This document shows, piece by piece, positions 9,262 through 17,810 of a stretch of 64,000 bases of DNA. The DNA is from Aquibacillus halophilus (GTDB lineage: Bacteria > Bacillota > Bacilli > Bacillales > Amphibacillaceae). The notes under the pieces were generated by a model. It saw only the letters and a list, made by a program, of their open reading frames with translations, was not told the origin of the DNA and made no database searches. The translations under genes were made by a program, and so were the position numbers. Numbering within the stretch: position 1 is the stretch's first letter; each line of letters starts with the position of its first letter. Where the stretch lies: positions 1 to 64,000 of the forward strand of contig NZ_WJNG01000002.1 of NCBI RefSeq assembly GCF_009649745.1, in the 5' to 3' direction.

Positions 9262-10537
9262 CTGATGAATCCCCTTCCAAATAAAAGATAATTTGGCGGA
9301 ACATCGTTTCAGGAGCCCCGCTAACAAATTTATAGCTTATTTTTTTATAGTTTAAATGATTTTCAATTGTCATTTGTAGCTTAGAGGTCATTTTATTAGC
9401 ATCGATAAATAGTAATCGATTGTTTGGTAGAGATTTAAACTGTTCAGAGAAGCTAGTATCAGGGTCGTAACTAATAATTAAATTGTTAGGGATTAGCTTA
9501 TTAAAGGAAGATTGATTTGCCCTAGTCATGAAAAAGAATTGGTCTTCATCGTTAAACAAATTGAACTGCATCTTTTCTTGATTTTGATTCAATTGCTTGT
9601 TTTCTATAGTTACTTTTTCCATTGACTGTCGTAATTTTTCATTTTCCAGAGATACAGTCTTGAGTTCTTTTTTGTGCTGAGCATTTAGCTGCTTTATTTC
9701 TTTGTCTTTCTCTTTAATTTTATTTGATTGGTCTAATCGCTGTTTCGAAAATTGATTGACTTTTGACTCAAAACTATCTCTTTCAGCTAAAGCTTTATCT
9801 GCTGTATTTTTGTGTATTTTTAACTGCTCGACATCATGGTAGATTGCCTCTGCCAGTCCCAATTTGAAAATGAAAAGGAGGTCTTGATCGGAAAAATTAA
9901 AATCATCTAAATCAAAATCTTTCAATAAGTTTAGAACATAACTTTTTTCGAGGTCCTCATACACATTTGTAAAAAAATCATCCGGATCAAATGTATCTGG
10001 AAGTATGTTTCCATTTAGTTCTTCATGCTGGTTGAAAAATTCTTTGAACAAACGAGTGAAATCATACTTTTCTACATTGGAAGATAATATATCGGTCAAT
10101 GAAGGCTCAACGAATCCACATAACGCGTCTTGTCCATTCTTTATATTCGAAGCAATTTGATCTCGATTTTCTTTGTATTGTTCTGGAAATAGAGTAGCTA
10201 ATAGTAGTAGCTTATCAATGTTTGTAGGCCCATCGCTCAGCGAAGCTTTAAGTAGAAATGTTTGATAATCATAGTCTTCCATTTGTTGATAAAAAGGTTG
10301 AGTAAATGAACTGAAAAAAAGATGAAGATCGATGGTATTATCGATTAATTGAGTTACTGCTTGTTTTAGGAATGGTTCTCTTGCTTTATGTACGTTTCGC
10401 TTAGAGAAACCCTGCACGTCTAAATCAAGTTTTTTAACGATAGCGACGAGCTCAGGTTTGGTTATATGAGTTAAAAAATCATTTTTAATGTCCTGTTGAA
10501 TCTCTAACCAACGTTGACTTACTTCTTTTGTTGTCAC
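9245..10537 (-). CDS. Coiled-coil protein, first gene of McrBC-like module
   Basis: This 430-aa protein of unrecognised family starts at GTG 10537, with AGGGGG 8 nt upstream. Residues 1-240 are mostly helical and acidic. Residues about 245-330 form a long Lys/Glu/Gln-rich coiled coil. The C-terminal part (about 335-425) looks like an alpha/beta Rossmann-like unit (NNRLLFIDANKM, then KKISYKFVSG), faintly like DUF2325. It overlaps the McrB-like gene by 17 nt, so the three genes are co-translated. Coiled coils occur in some relatives of McrBC (the CoCoNuT-type systems), which suggests a structural, sensor or effector partner; this is inference. No catalytic motif is seen. Confidence 0.7.
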   Translation of the reverse strand: MTTKEVSQRWLEIQQDIKNDFLTHITKPELVAIVKKLDLDVQGFSKRNVHKAREPFLKQAVTQLIDNTIDLHLFFSSFTQPFYQQMEDYDYQTFLLKASLSDGPTNIDKLLLLATLFPEQYKENRDQIASNIKNGQDALCGFVEPSLTDILSSNVEKYDFTRLFKEFFNQHEELNGNILPDTFDPDDFFTNVYEDLEKSYVLNLLKDFDLDDFNFSDQDLLFIFKLGLAEAIYHDVEQLKIHKNTADKALAERDSFESKVNQFSKQRLDQSNKIKEKDKEIKQLNAQHKKELKTVSLENEKLRQSMEKVTIENKQLNQNQEKMQFNLFNDEDQFFFMTRANQSSFNKLIPNNLIISYDPDTSFSEQFKSLPNNRLLFIDANKMTSKLQMTIENHLNYKKISYKFVSGAPETMFRQIIFYLEGDSSDETNK

Positions 10538-10818
10538 ATCAAATTCCCCCTACTTGTAGTTGACAGACTGTAATGAATTGGACGGTTGGTTATCCATCAT
10601 ATATTATGAATAGATAACAAAAACTTCTACTTAAAATGATAGATGATTTTAGTAGTTATTACTAGGTCTTATCATACAAATTTTTTTTTGTTTATGGAAA
10701 ATTTATCGTTGACGAAGACTAGGCGCTTGTTCATTAAGCTGATCTAGCTAATTCTATCATTTTCCATGGTGATTAAATCCTGAATTGAAACACTACCCGT
10801 AGCAAAGGAGCAATCTCA

Positions 10819-11316
10819 ATGTACATCTACCTTTTGAAAAATAGTACTAAGCTTTTTTCTAACACCCCTGTTTTTCAATTAAAAAATGAAATTAAGACTA
10901 TGTATTTAGTTGAAACGGAAACCGTAATCGAAAAGGATACTTTATCCGAACAGGATGAGATTTACGAAGTGATTGATACAGCTTTTGAAATACATGCAAA
11001 TTCCTTTGCAGTATTTAACAATATACCAGTAACGGAAGCAGGAAGAAGTCAATTTGAAGAAAGGTTTAACAATCGAGCACGTCGAATAGAAAATGAACCC
11101 GGATTTCAAGCTATAAGGGTATGTAGGCCTATAAATGGTGATACTTATTTAGTTCTTACATGTTGGAATTCTGAGGACGACTTTGAGAACTGGAGAAATT
11201 CTAATGCTTACATGCAAGCACATAAAAAACGTGGTACGTCAGAAGGAATAGATAAGCAACAGCCACAAATTTTTACGCGTCCATCCTACGTCGAGACATA
11301 CCGTGTTATGGATTAA
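10819..11316 (+). CDS. hmoB: Heme-degrading monooxygenase HmoB-like
   Basis: This 165-aa protein closely matches the size and layout of B. subtilis HmoB (YhgC). It has an N-terminal extension and a C-terminal antibiotic-biosynthesis-monooxygenase (ABM) fold of the IsdG type. Visible landmarks are FNNRARRIENEPGFQ, followed by a Trp-containing CWNSEDDFENW and the helix that ends in an AHKK pair. Such enzymes open the heme ring to release iron in the cytoplasm. AAGGAG precedes the ATG, and a perfect terminator follows. It lies between the two DNA-processing modules but is unlikely to belong to either. No Fur box was recognised upstream. Confidence 0.82.
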   Translation: MYIYLLKNSTKLFSNTPVFQLKNEIKTMYLVETETVIEKDTLSEQDEIYEVIDTAFEIHANSFAVFNNIPVTEAGRSQFEERFNNRARRIENEPGFQAIRVCRPINGDTYLVLTCWNSEDDFENWRNSNAYMQAHKKRGTSEGIDKQQPQIFTRPSYVETYRVMD

Positions 11317-11331
11317 TATACTTCAACTAAC

Positions 11332-11369
11332 AAAAATAACCCTACCTATTTTAGGTAGGGTTATTTTTG
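11332..11369. terminator. Perfect terminator after hmoB
   Basis: AAAAATAACCCTACCT and AGGTAGGGTTATTTTT pair perfectly around a 5-nt loop; A- and T-runs flank the stem. Confidence 0.92.
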
Positions 11370-11382
11370 TTTAAGGGGTAAA

Positions 11383-11508
11383 ATGGAAGTGAATAGGAAA
11401 AATCCTATTGGAAGTGCAGTATCAGCAGAATATGAAAATATTCTAGTGAATTATACAAAAACAACAAGATTGATTGTAGTTCTAGTTGTCGGAATTGGGA
11501 AAAAATAG
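11383..11508 (+). CDS. Possible 41-aa small ORF
   Basis: An ATG at 11383 follows AAGGGG with only 4 nt spacing and opens 41 codons ending at TAG 11506-11508. The C-terminal half is hydrophobic (TRLIVVLVVGIGKK), like a short membrane peptide. It lies just upstream of the AddB-like gene, where the region may simply be leader. No family is recognised; it could be a remnant. Confidence 0.25.
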   Translation: MEVNRKNPIGSAVSAEYENILVNYTKTTRLIVVLVVGIGKK

Positions 11509-11535
11509 CATAATAGAGAGACGAGGAGTGATTAT

Positions 11536-14529
11536 ATGAAAGCTTTAATCGAACAATTGGATGATATATGTTATCAACACCGTTTTCAAGAAAAAGTATT
11601 ACTAGTCGATTCCCACCCGCTTGGTGATCAAATAGCTCAAGCCTATATAAATGCAGGTCATCAAGCTATTAATTTGAAAATAAAGACAGTTCGAGACCTA
11701 GCAAACGAGATGGTTGAACTCAAGCACGATCAAGAATACCAAATTTTAGACAATGCTGTTGGGGTCCACTTTATCTACAATATCCTGAAACAGCTGAGCG
11801 ATACTAATCAGTTATCTTATTTCAAAGCTATTGAAGTAACCCCGTCCTTCAGCAATAACATCTACCAAACGATTACCCACCTGCGTCAGGCCGGATATTT
11901 TAGTGAAAACATTAAGAGTGAAGCATTCATTTCTAGCGAAAAAGCACATGATTTAGCTCAAATAATGACTAAGTATCAAGCGATTCTTTCAACTTATAAA
12001 CTTCTGGATCAGGCAACCGTTTTAGAAAAGGCAACTGATCTTTCCCAACAAAATTCTGGTGCAATCTTTATTCTTCAATCGAACCTATCCCTTACCCAGC
12101 TAGAACATGAATTTCTTGAACGATTACTACCAGGTACTATCTTTAAGCTTACCTTGCCAAGGCTATTTGGGATTCCTACACCAGAGCATGAAGATCTCCG
12201 TTCTATTGGGTGGAGTACCCCGACACTATTTAGTTATTTATATCAACTTGAGAACAAAACTGAAAACCCCGATCTCTCTCTATTCACTGCTAAAACAGAA
12301 GAAATAGAGCTAAAACATATCTTTGAACAAATTAAACAATCTAATTCTTACTTAGATAAAAGTGTTATCTATTATACAAAGTCAGAACCCTATGTAACGA
12401 CCACCTTTCAATTATCACAAAAATATCAGATTCCTGTTACTTATGGGGATGGTGTATCGATTTTATTTAGCCGCCCTGGCAAACTAGTTTCAGGACTAAT
12501 TAGGTGGATGAAGGGTCAATATAGTGTACCAATCTTTATTGAACTCCTAAATGAAGGCCTGATCGAACTCCCAGAGGGGTCCGTGTCAAAGACGAAAATA
12601 TCAAAGCTTTTACGTGATGCACAAGTGGGTTGGAATCAATCTCGCTATCTGTCCCAGTTAAAACTAGTTACTAATAAGTTTGAGCAGAGAATTGCTGAGT
12701 CTACTAATGATAATAAACAAACAGGTTACTATCAACAACAATTCAATGATGCAACCTGGTTACATCAATGGTTTTTCAAGCTGTTCAAACAGCTGCCTGC
12801 CGTTGAGGGAAAGATGAATTACCATGAGCTTTTAAAAGGAATCTCTCACATGCTAACGAATCATTGTAAGACTGTCTCAGCCCTTGATGAATCAGCTCAT
12901 ACAGCCATGATCGAACAAATTGACTTGATCCTTCCATATGCTGACGAACAGCTAAATATTTTTGACGCGTTTGAAAAAGTGAGTGATTTACTGTTATCGC
13001 TTCGTGTTAATCAGTCAGGCCCAAAAGCTGGACATTTACATCTATGCTCCTACAAAAAAGGAGTATATAGTAATCGTCACCGTGTGTTTATTGTTGGACT
13101 AGACAATCGTTCTTTTCCTGGTACACCAAGTGAGGATCCGTTATTACTTGATGAGGAAAGAAGTAAGCTAAGTGGCTATTTACCTATTCTCCAAGAAGCA
13201 GGCAAGAAAAATCTTTATATGATGCTTCAGGTTTTAGCTCATACGAGCGGACCTGTTTCAATCAGTTACTGTAGCTTTGACATTAATGATAACCGTACCG
13301 TTAGTCCATCCCATTTATTTTTACAGGGATACCGCATGGCAACAAACAATCCTAATTCAGAATTTAAGGATTTAAAACAACTAACAGTGCCACTAACACC
13401 AACCGACACTTTTGAAGAAAAAGATTACTGGAATCGTATCCTTGAACAAGATGCCTCTCAGCGATTAAGTCAGGAGTTAATACAATCCTATCCAAACTTA
13501 ATTCATGGACAGATAGCGGAACAGGCTAGAAAAGAGGCTGTATTTACGTCATTCGATGGACAAGTTACTATCGATACCTCTGAATACGATCCAAGACAAA
13601 ATAAAGAAAGAAGAATGACAGCTGGTAAATTAGAAAAGCTTGCCACTTGTCCGTATGCTTATTTTCTAGAAGAAGTTCTGCAGTTGAAACCTATTGACGA
13701 AATGACATACGACCCATATACGTGGATGGATCCAGCAACTAGAGGTAGTCTGCTTCATAGTGTTTTTGAATTTTTTTATAAAGGATTAAATGGAGAAAAA
13801 CCGTCATATTCGATTCATAAAGATACGATTATTAATGTCGCAAAGGAAAAGATTGAAGAGCAAAAAGAAATTCAGCCACCTCCTAGCCAACGTGTGTTTG
13901 AACGAGAAGTGGAAGACATCTATAAATGCTGTCATATCTTTTTGAAGGAAGAGGAGGAATACGGTCAGGATTATGATGCTCAGCAGTTTGAATATGCATT
14001 TGGTATTAAAGGCAACACGCCAGCTATTATTACCCTTCCATCTAATCAAACAATTCATGTATCAGGTAAAATTGATCGGGTAGATCGATCAACTGCCGGG
14101 CATCTTCATATCATTGATTATAAAACAGGTAGTACCTATAACTATCATGAAGCGGAGCCTTTCAAAGGGGGGCGACAGTTGCAACACTTTATCTACGCTC
14201 TTGCAATTGAACAACACTTACAGCTCGAATCAGGATCTGTGATGGAAAGCTCCTATTTCTTCCCTAGTTCCAAAGGATTAGGAGAGAGGTATGTTCGAAA
14301 ACAAGATGAGCAGATGCGTATAAATGGACAGGACATGTTAGAAAAACTTGTTGATGTCATTAAGCATGGACATTTTACAATGACCGATGACGTAAATGAT
14401 TGTAAATTTTGTGATTTCAAAACAGTTTGTAGAAGAGAATTTTATCCTGAGGATACGTTGGGAACTAAGCAGTTGGATCAACAGGCTGAGGGTGTAAGGA
14501 AATTTAAGGGGGTAAGAGCTTATGAGTAA
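11536..14529 (+). CDS. AddB-like PD-(D/E)XK nuclease subunit
   Basis: This 997-aa protein has an N-terminal helicase-like region that lacks a Walker A motif (it starts VLLVDSHPLGDQ where AddB would bind ATP). The C-terminal RecB-type nuclease shows H in GSLLHSVFEF, GKIDRVD, D861-Y-K863 in IIDYKTGS and QLQHFIYAL. Cysteines C705, C956, C959 and C965 reproduce the AddB iron-sulfur cluster pattern. With the next gene it should form a two-subunit helicase-nuclease that resects DNA ends. It is shorter than B. subtilis AddB (1166 aa) and probably a paralogue, not the canonical RecBCD substitute. GAGGAG precedes the ATG; the gene overlaps its partner by 8 nt. Confidence 0.8.
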   Translation: MKALIEQLDDICYQHRFQEKVLLVDSHPLGDQIAQAYINAGHQAINLKIKTVRDLANEMVELKHDQEYQILDNAVGVHFIYNILKQLSDTNQLSYFKAIEVTPSFSNNIYQTITHLRQAGYFSENIKSEAFISSEKAHDLAQIMTKYQAILSTYKLLDQATVLEKATDLSQQNSGAIFILQSNLSLTQLEHEFLERLLPGTIFKLTLPRLFGIPTPEHEDLRSIGWSTPTLFSYLYQLENKTENPDLSLFTAKTEEIELKHIFEQIKQSNSYLDKSVIYYTKSEPYVTTTFQLSQKYQIPVTYGDGVSILFSRPGKLVSGLIRWMKGQYSVPIFIELLNEGLIELPEGSVSKTKISKLLRDAQVGWNQSRYLSQLKLVTNKFEQRIAESTNDNKQTGYYQQQFNDATWLHQWFFKLFKQLPAVEGKMNYHELLKGISHMLTNHCKTVSALDESAHTAMIEQIDLILPYADEQLNIFDAFEKVSDLLLSLRVNQSGPKAGHLHLCSYKKGVYSNRHRVFIVGLDNRSFPGTPSEDPLLLDEERSKLSGYLPILQEAGKKNLYMMLQVLAHTSGPVSISYCSFDINDNRTVSPSHLFLQGYRMATNNPNSEFKDLKQLTVPLTPTDTFEEKDYWNRILEQDASQRLSQELIQSYPNLIHGQIAEQARKEAVFTSFDGQVTIDTSEYDPRQNKERRMTAGKLEKLATCPYAYFLEEVLQLKPIDEMTYDPYTWMDPATRGSLLHSVFEFFYKGLNGEKPSYSIHKDTIINVAKEKIEEQKEIQPPPSQRVFEREVEDIYKCCHIFLKEEEEYGQDYDAQQFEYAFGIKGNTPAIITLPSNQTIHVSGKIDRVDRSTAGHLHIIDYKTGSTYNYHEAEPFKGGRQLQHFIYALAIEQHLQLESGSVMESSYFFPSSKGLGERYVRKQDEQMRINGQDMLEKLVDVIKHGHFTMTDDVNDCKFCDFKTVCRREFYPEDTLGTKQLDQQAEGVRKFKGVRAYE

Positions 14530-17500
14530 AGTAATTATTGACCAGGCTGCACGAGAAAAAATTAAACATGAACTTACAACCAATTTTTTAGTAGAGGCTG
14601 GAGCAGGTTCAGGTAAAACGACCAGCCTAGTTGATCGGTTGGTTAATTTAATTTATACAGGCAGATGCGAAGTGAATAAACTGGTTGCAATTACCTTTAC
14701 TAGAAAAGCTGCAGATGAACTACAGTTACGATTTCAATCGGAATTAGAAAAGAAGTGGAGGACGGAGCCAAATGGTTCTGCTCAATCACTTTTATCTCAT
14801 GCTCTGCAAAATATTGAGCAATGCTTTATTGGGACGGTGCATGCTTTTTGTGCCAAGTTACTTAGAGAACGGCCGATTGAAGCCAGACTCGATTTGACCT
14901 TTCAAGAATTAGATGAAACTGATGACAATGATTTATTAGAGGAAGCTTGGCATGTGTACTTACAATGGGTTCAAGAAAATAAACCTGAGCATCTTGCTGA
15001 GATGAACGACCTAGGCATCAGTATCGATGATTTATTTGAGTGCTTGAAGAATTTAAAACAATACCCTGATGTTGAATGGGTTACAAGAAAGGTAGAAAAA
15101 CCTGAATTGCAATCTACCTACCAGTCGTTGTCAATGTTAGTACAAGAGGCGAAAAAGGCATTGCCAGAACAAGAACCCAAAAATAAATACGATTCGTTAC
15201 AAAAAGCGATTATTGGTGCAATCATGAAAATACGTCATCTCGATTCAAATCTGGATAAGAATATCATTGAAATTTTTGAGCTTTTTAATAAGAATTTGAA
15301 GCCAACGTTAAACCGATGGGACTCAAAGGAAGACGCCAAATTTTATCATGAAAAGATTACAAGCATTTCTGAAAAAATGATTAAACCGTTGTTGCAATCA
15401 TGGTGGGAATATTCCCATCCAAAGGTGACTACTTTCTTATCTGGAGCAATGGACCTTTATGATCAACTGAAAAAGGAACGTTCTTTATTAAACTATCAAG
15501 ATCTACTTTTAAAAACGAATGCATTGTTAAAGGATAATTCCGAAATTAGAGGTTATTTTCAACAGAAATATAGATGTTTACTTGTTGATGAATTTCAAGA
15601 TACAGACCCAATCCAAGCTGAAATCATGTTTTTCTTAACAAGTGAGGATCATAAACAAAAGGTATGGACCAAATGTAAGCCAATACCAGGATCCTTATTT
15701 GTTGTTGGTGATCCTAAGCAAGCAATTTACCGTTTTCGCCGTGCAGACATTGATACTTATAATCGTGTTAAACAATTAATTGAAGATCATGGTGGAGAAG
15801 TGTTACAGCTAACGATGAACTTTAGAACTGTCGATACGATAACAGAAAGTTTAAATACAGTCTTTCAAGGCCATTTACCTGAACAAGAAACTGTTTATCA
15901 AGCTGCCTTTCATCCTTTACATGCGTACCATAACGATCAGCACAATAACTTATCTGGAGTTAAACAATTAACGGTACCCGCAGATTACAGCACGAAGGGC
16001 GATATCATTGAAAATGATGCCAAAAACATTGGCCGTTATATCCATGATCGTATGGATGAAGGGTATAAGGCTAAAGACTTTATGGTGTTGACTCGTTACA
16101 ATGATGGCATCGCTACATATGCTCAGACAATTGAAGACTTTGGTATTGCTGTCAGCGTTAGTGGTGAAATTATTATAGGAGAAACCACTGAGTTTCAAGA
16201 CTTATTGAGGCTGTTAAGCACGTTTATTGATCCAACCGATCAACTAGCCTTTGTGGCAACGTTAAGAGGTGTTTTCTTCGGAATTAGTGACGATGACCTG
16301 TATCAGTGTAAACAAGCAGGCGGAAGATTCTCACTATATAGCAGTATTCCAACTTCTCTAGCAAAATCAACAAAGGACAAGTTTACTATTGCAGTGACAA
16401 AGCTATCGGCATATCACAAATGGATCCGAACTCTCCCACCAACAGCTGCTATTGAAAATATTATCGAGGATGTGGGATTTTATCCTTTGCTACTGAAAAA
16501 TAAACGAGGAAAAAGAGCACACAAAGGTCTATTACAAATTTTAGAAGCAATTCGACAGGCAGAATCAACTGGTAATACAACTTACAAAGCTATTTGTGAG
16601 CTGTTCTCAGAAATGGTAATGGAAAAAACTGTCGTAGCCAATCTAGAGGAAGAAGCGGATGCCGTTCGAGTAATGAATGTTCATAAAGCAAAAGGTCTTG
16701 AGGCACCAATTGTTTTTCTTGCCCATCCGATTAAACAAGTCAAACCGGATTCGTTTTTATCGCAGCATATTAAGCGTGAAGACGATCACTCAAAAGGTTA
16801 TTTTTCTTTTTCAGTAAAAAAAGGTTTTCAACAAAAGACACTTGCTCTCCCTTTAGACTGGGAATCGCTCAAACAAGAAGAGCTTCGCTATTTAACAGAA
16901 GAAGAGACACGCATCTTGTATGTTGCTGCAACACGAGCCGAAAAAGCATTAATTATTAGTTCTAGCGCAAAAAATGATAACAAAAACCCATGGAGTCAGC
17001 TGTTCGAAATTGAAACAATCGAACAAATCGAGCTTCCTGCAGAAGAGATTGCAAATACTGGAAAGCAGGACCAAGTAATTAGTTTTGAATCTTATCAAGA
17101 ACAGACAAGAAATCGTTTGGCCTGGTTAGAAAAAAGTAAGCAGAATACGTATGACACTTGGAGCCCTACCGAGGATAAATCCTACGATGATGTGTTAACT
17201 ATTGAAAGAGAAGCTGGTGGTGGAAAGGAGTGGGGGACAGTAATTCATGATGTACTGGAACAAGTAGTACAGGGTGAAGATGTTACTCACTATGTTAGGA
17301 ATAAGCTGACAAATCACAACTTACCACATGAACGTCAAACTGGAGTTCTAGAGTACATCCGATTATTTAAAGCATCCGATATTTGGGAAAAACTTCAATC
17401 AGCAGATGAAATACTTACAGAGGTACCATTCAGCTTGAAGTTAAATGCGGGTGATCAACTGTATTCCTTATTAAAAAGAGAAAATGGTCAGCAAACAATC

Positions 17501-17722
17501 TATGTAAAAGGCGTGATCGATTTAATCTACAGATTTCAGGGTGAGTGGACTATTGTTGATTATAAAACTGATCGTGTTAAAAAAGAGGATGATTTGAACC
17601 TATTAAGAGATTTTTATCGTGATCAAATCATTTTCTATCAGCATGCCTGGGAGTATATGACGGGGGAAAAGGTTAAGGATGTAAGGTTGTTCTTCTTTTC
17701 AGAACACATAAAGATAAGTTGA
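14522..17722 (+). CDS. AddA-like UvrD-family helicase-nuclease
   Basis: This 1066-aa protein is a superfamily 1 helicase: Walker A AGAGSGKT (residues 26-33), motif II VDEFQDTD (D356, E357), motif III VVGDPKQAIYRFRRAD, motif V VMNVHKAKGLEAP and motif VI LYVAATRAEKAL. The C-terminus is a RecB-family nuclease with GTVIHDVLEQV, VKGVIDLIY and D1013-Y-K1015. The order matches AddA (about 1230 aa in B. subtilis), but it is shorter. Start ATG lies inside the end of the AddB-like gene. Both subunits appear to have an intact nuclease, as in AddAB. Role in DNA end processing, repair or defence is inferred; whether a canonical addAB exists elsewhere is unknown from here. Confidence 0.85.
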   Translation: MSKVIIDQAAREKIKHELTTNFLVEAGAGSGKTTSLVDRLVNLIYTGRCEVNKLVAITFTRKAADELQLRFQSELEKKWRTEPNGSAQSLLSHALQNIEQCFIGTVHAFCAKLLRERPIEARLDLTFQELDETDDNDLLEEAWHVYLQWVQENKPEHLAEMNDLGISIDDLFECLKNLKQYPDVEWVTRKVEKPELQSTYQSLSMLVQEAKKALPEQEPKNKYDSLQKAIIGAIMKIRHLDSNLDKNIIEIFELFNKNLKPTLNRWDSKEDAKFYHEKITSISEKMIKPLLQSWWEYSHPKVTTFLSGAMDLYDQLKKERSLLNYQDLLLKTNALLKDNSEIRGYFQQKYRCLLVDEFQDTDPIQAEIMFFLTSEDHKQKVWTKCKPIPGSLFVVGDPKQAIYRFRRADIDTYNRVKQLIEDHGGEVLQLTMNFRTVDTITESLNTVFQGHLPEQETVYQAAFHPLHAYHNDQHNNLSGVKQLTVPADYSTKGDIIENDAKNIGRYIHDRMDEGYKAKDFMVLTRYNDGIATYAQTIEDFGIAVSVSGEIIIGETTEFQDLLRLLSTFIDPTDQLAFVATLRGVFFGISDDDLYQCKQAGGRFSLYSSIPTSLAKSTKDKFTIAVTKLSAYHKWIRTLPPTAAIENIIEDVGFYPLLLKNKRGKRAHKGLLQILEAIRQAESTGNTTYKAICELFSEMVMEKTVVANLEEEADAVRVMNVHKAKGLEAPIVFLAHPIKQVKPDSFLSQHIKREDDHSKGYFSFSVKKGFQQKTLALPLDWESLKQEELRYLTEEETRILYVAATRAEKALIISSSAKNDNKNPWSQLFEIETIEQIELPAEEIANTGKQDQVISFESYQEQTRNRLAWLEKSKQNTYDTWSPTEDKSYDDVLTIEREAGGGKEWGTVIHDVLEQVVQGEDVTHYVRNKLTNHNLPHERQTGVLEYIRLFKASDIWEKLQSADEILTEVPFSLKLNAGDQLYSLLKRENGQQTIYVKGVIDLIYRFQGEWTIVDYKTDRVKKEDDLNLLRDFYRDQIIFYQHAWEYMTGEKVKDVRLFFFSEHIKIS

Positions 17723-17740
17723 AAGCAATAGTGATAATTT

Positions 17741-17784
17741 TAAAGACTAGCGGGGGAAAATTCTTCTCCACTAGTCTTTTTGAA
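17741..17784 (+). terminator. Terminator after the AddAB-like pair
   Basis: AAAGACTAG and CTAGTCTTT form the base of a stem, with an inner GGGGGA / TTCTCC pairing, followed by a short T-run. It sits between convergent genes. Confidence 0.8.
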
Positions 17785-17810
17785 CATTAATTCAGATCTA
17801 AATTGGTAAT

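Noticed and set aside
9262-9327. Longer N-terminus for the McrB-like protein (ATG at 9327)
   Set aside because: It would overlap the preceding gene by 83 nt and lacks a ribosome site, whereas the ATG at 9261 has AAGGGG.
5430-10537. Zorya, Gabija, BREX or Septu assignment for the minus-strand module
   Set aside because: No MotAB, OLD-TOPRIM, PglZ or HNH features are present; AAA+ plus DUF2357-type nuclease fits McrBC better.
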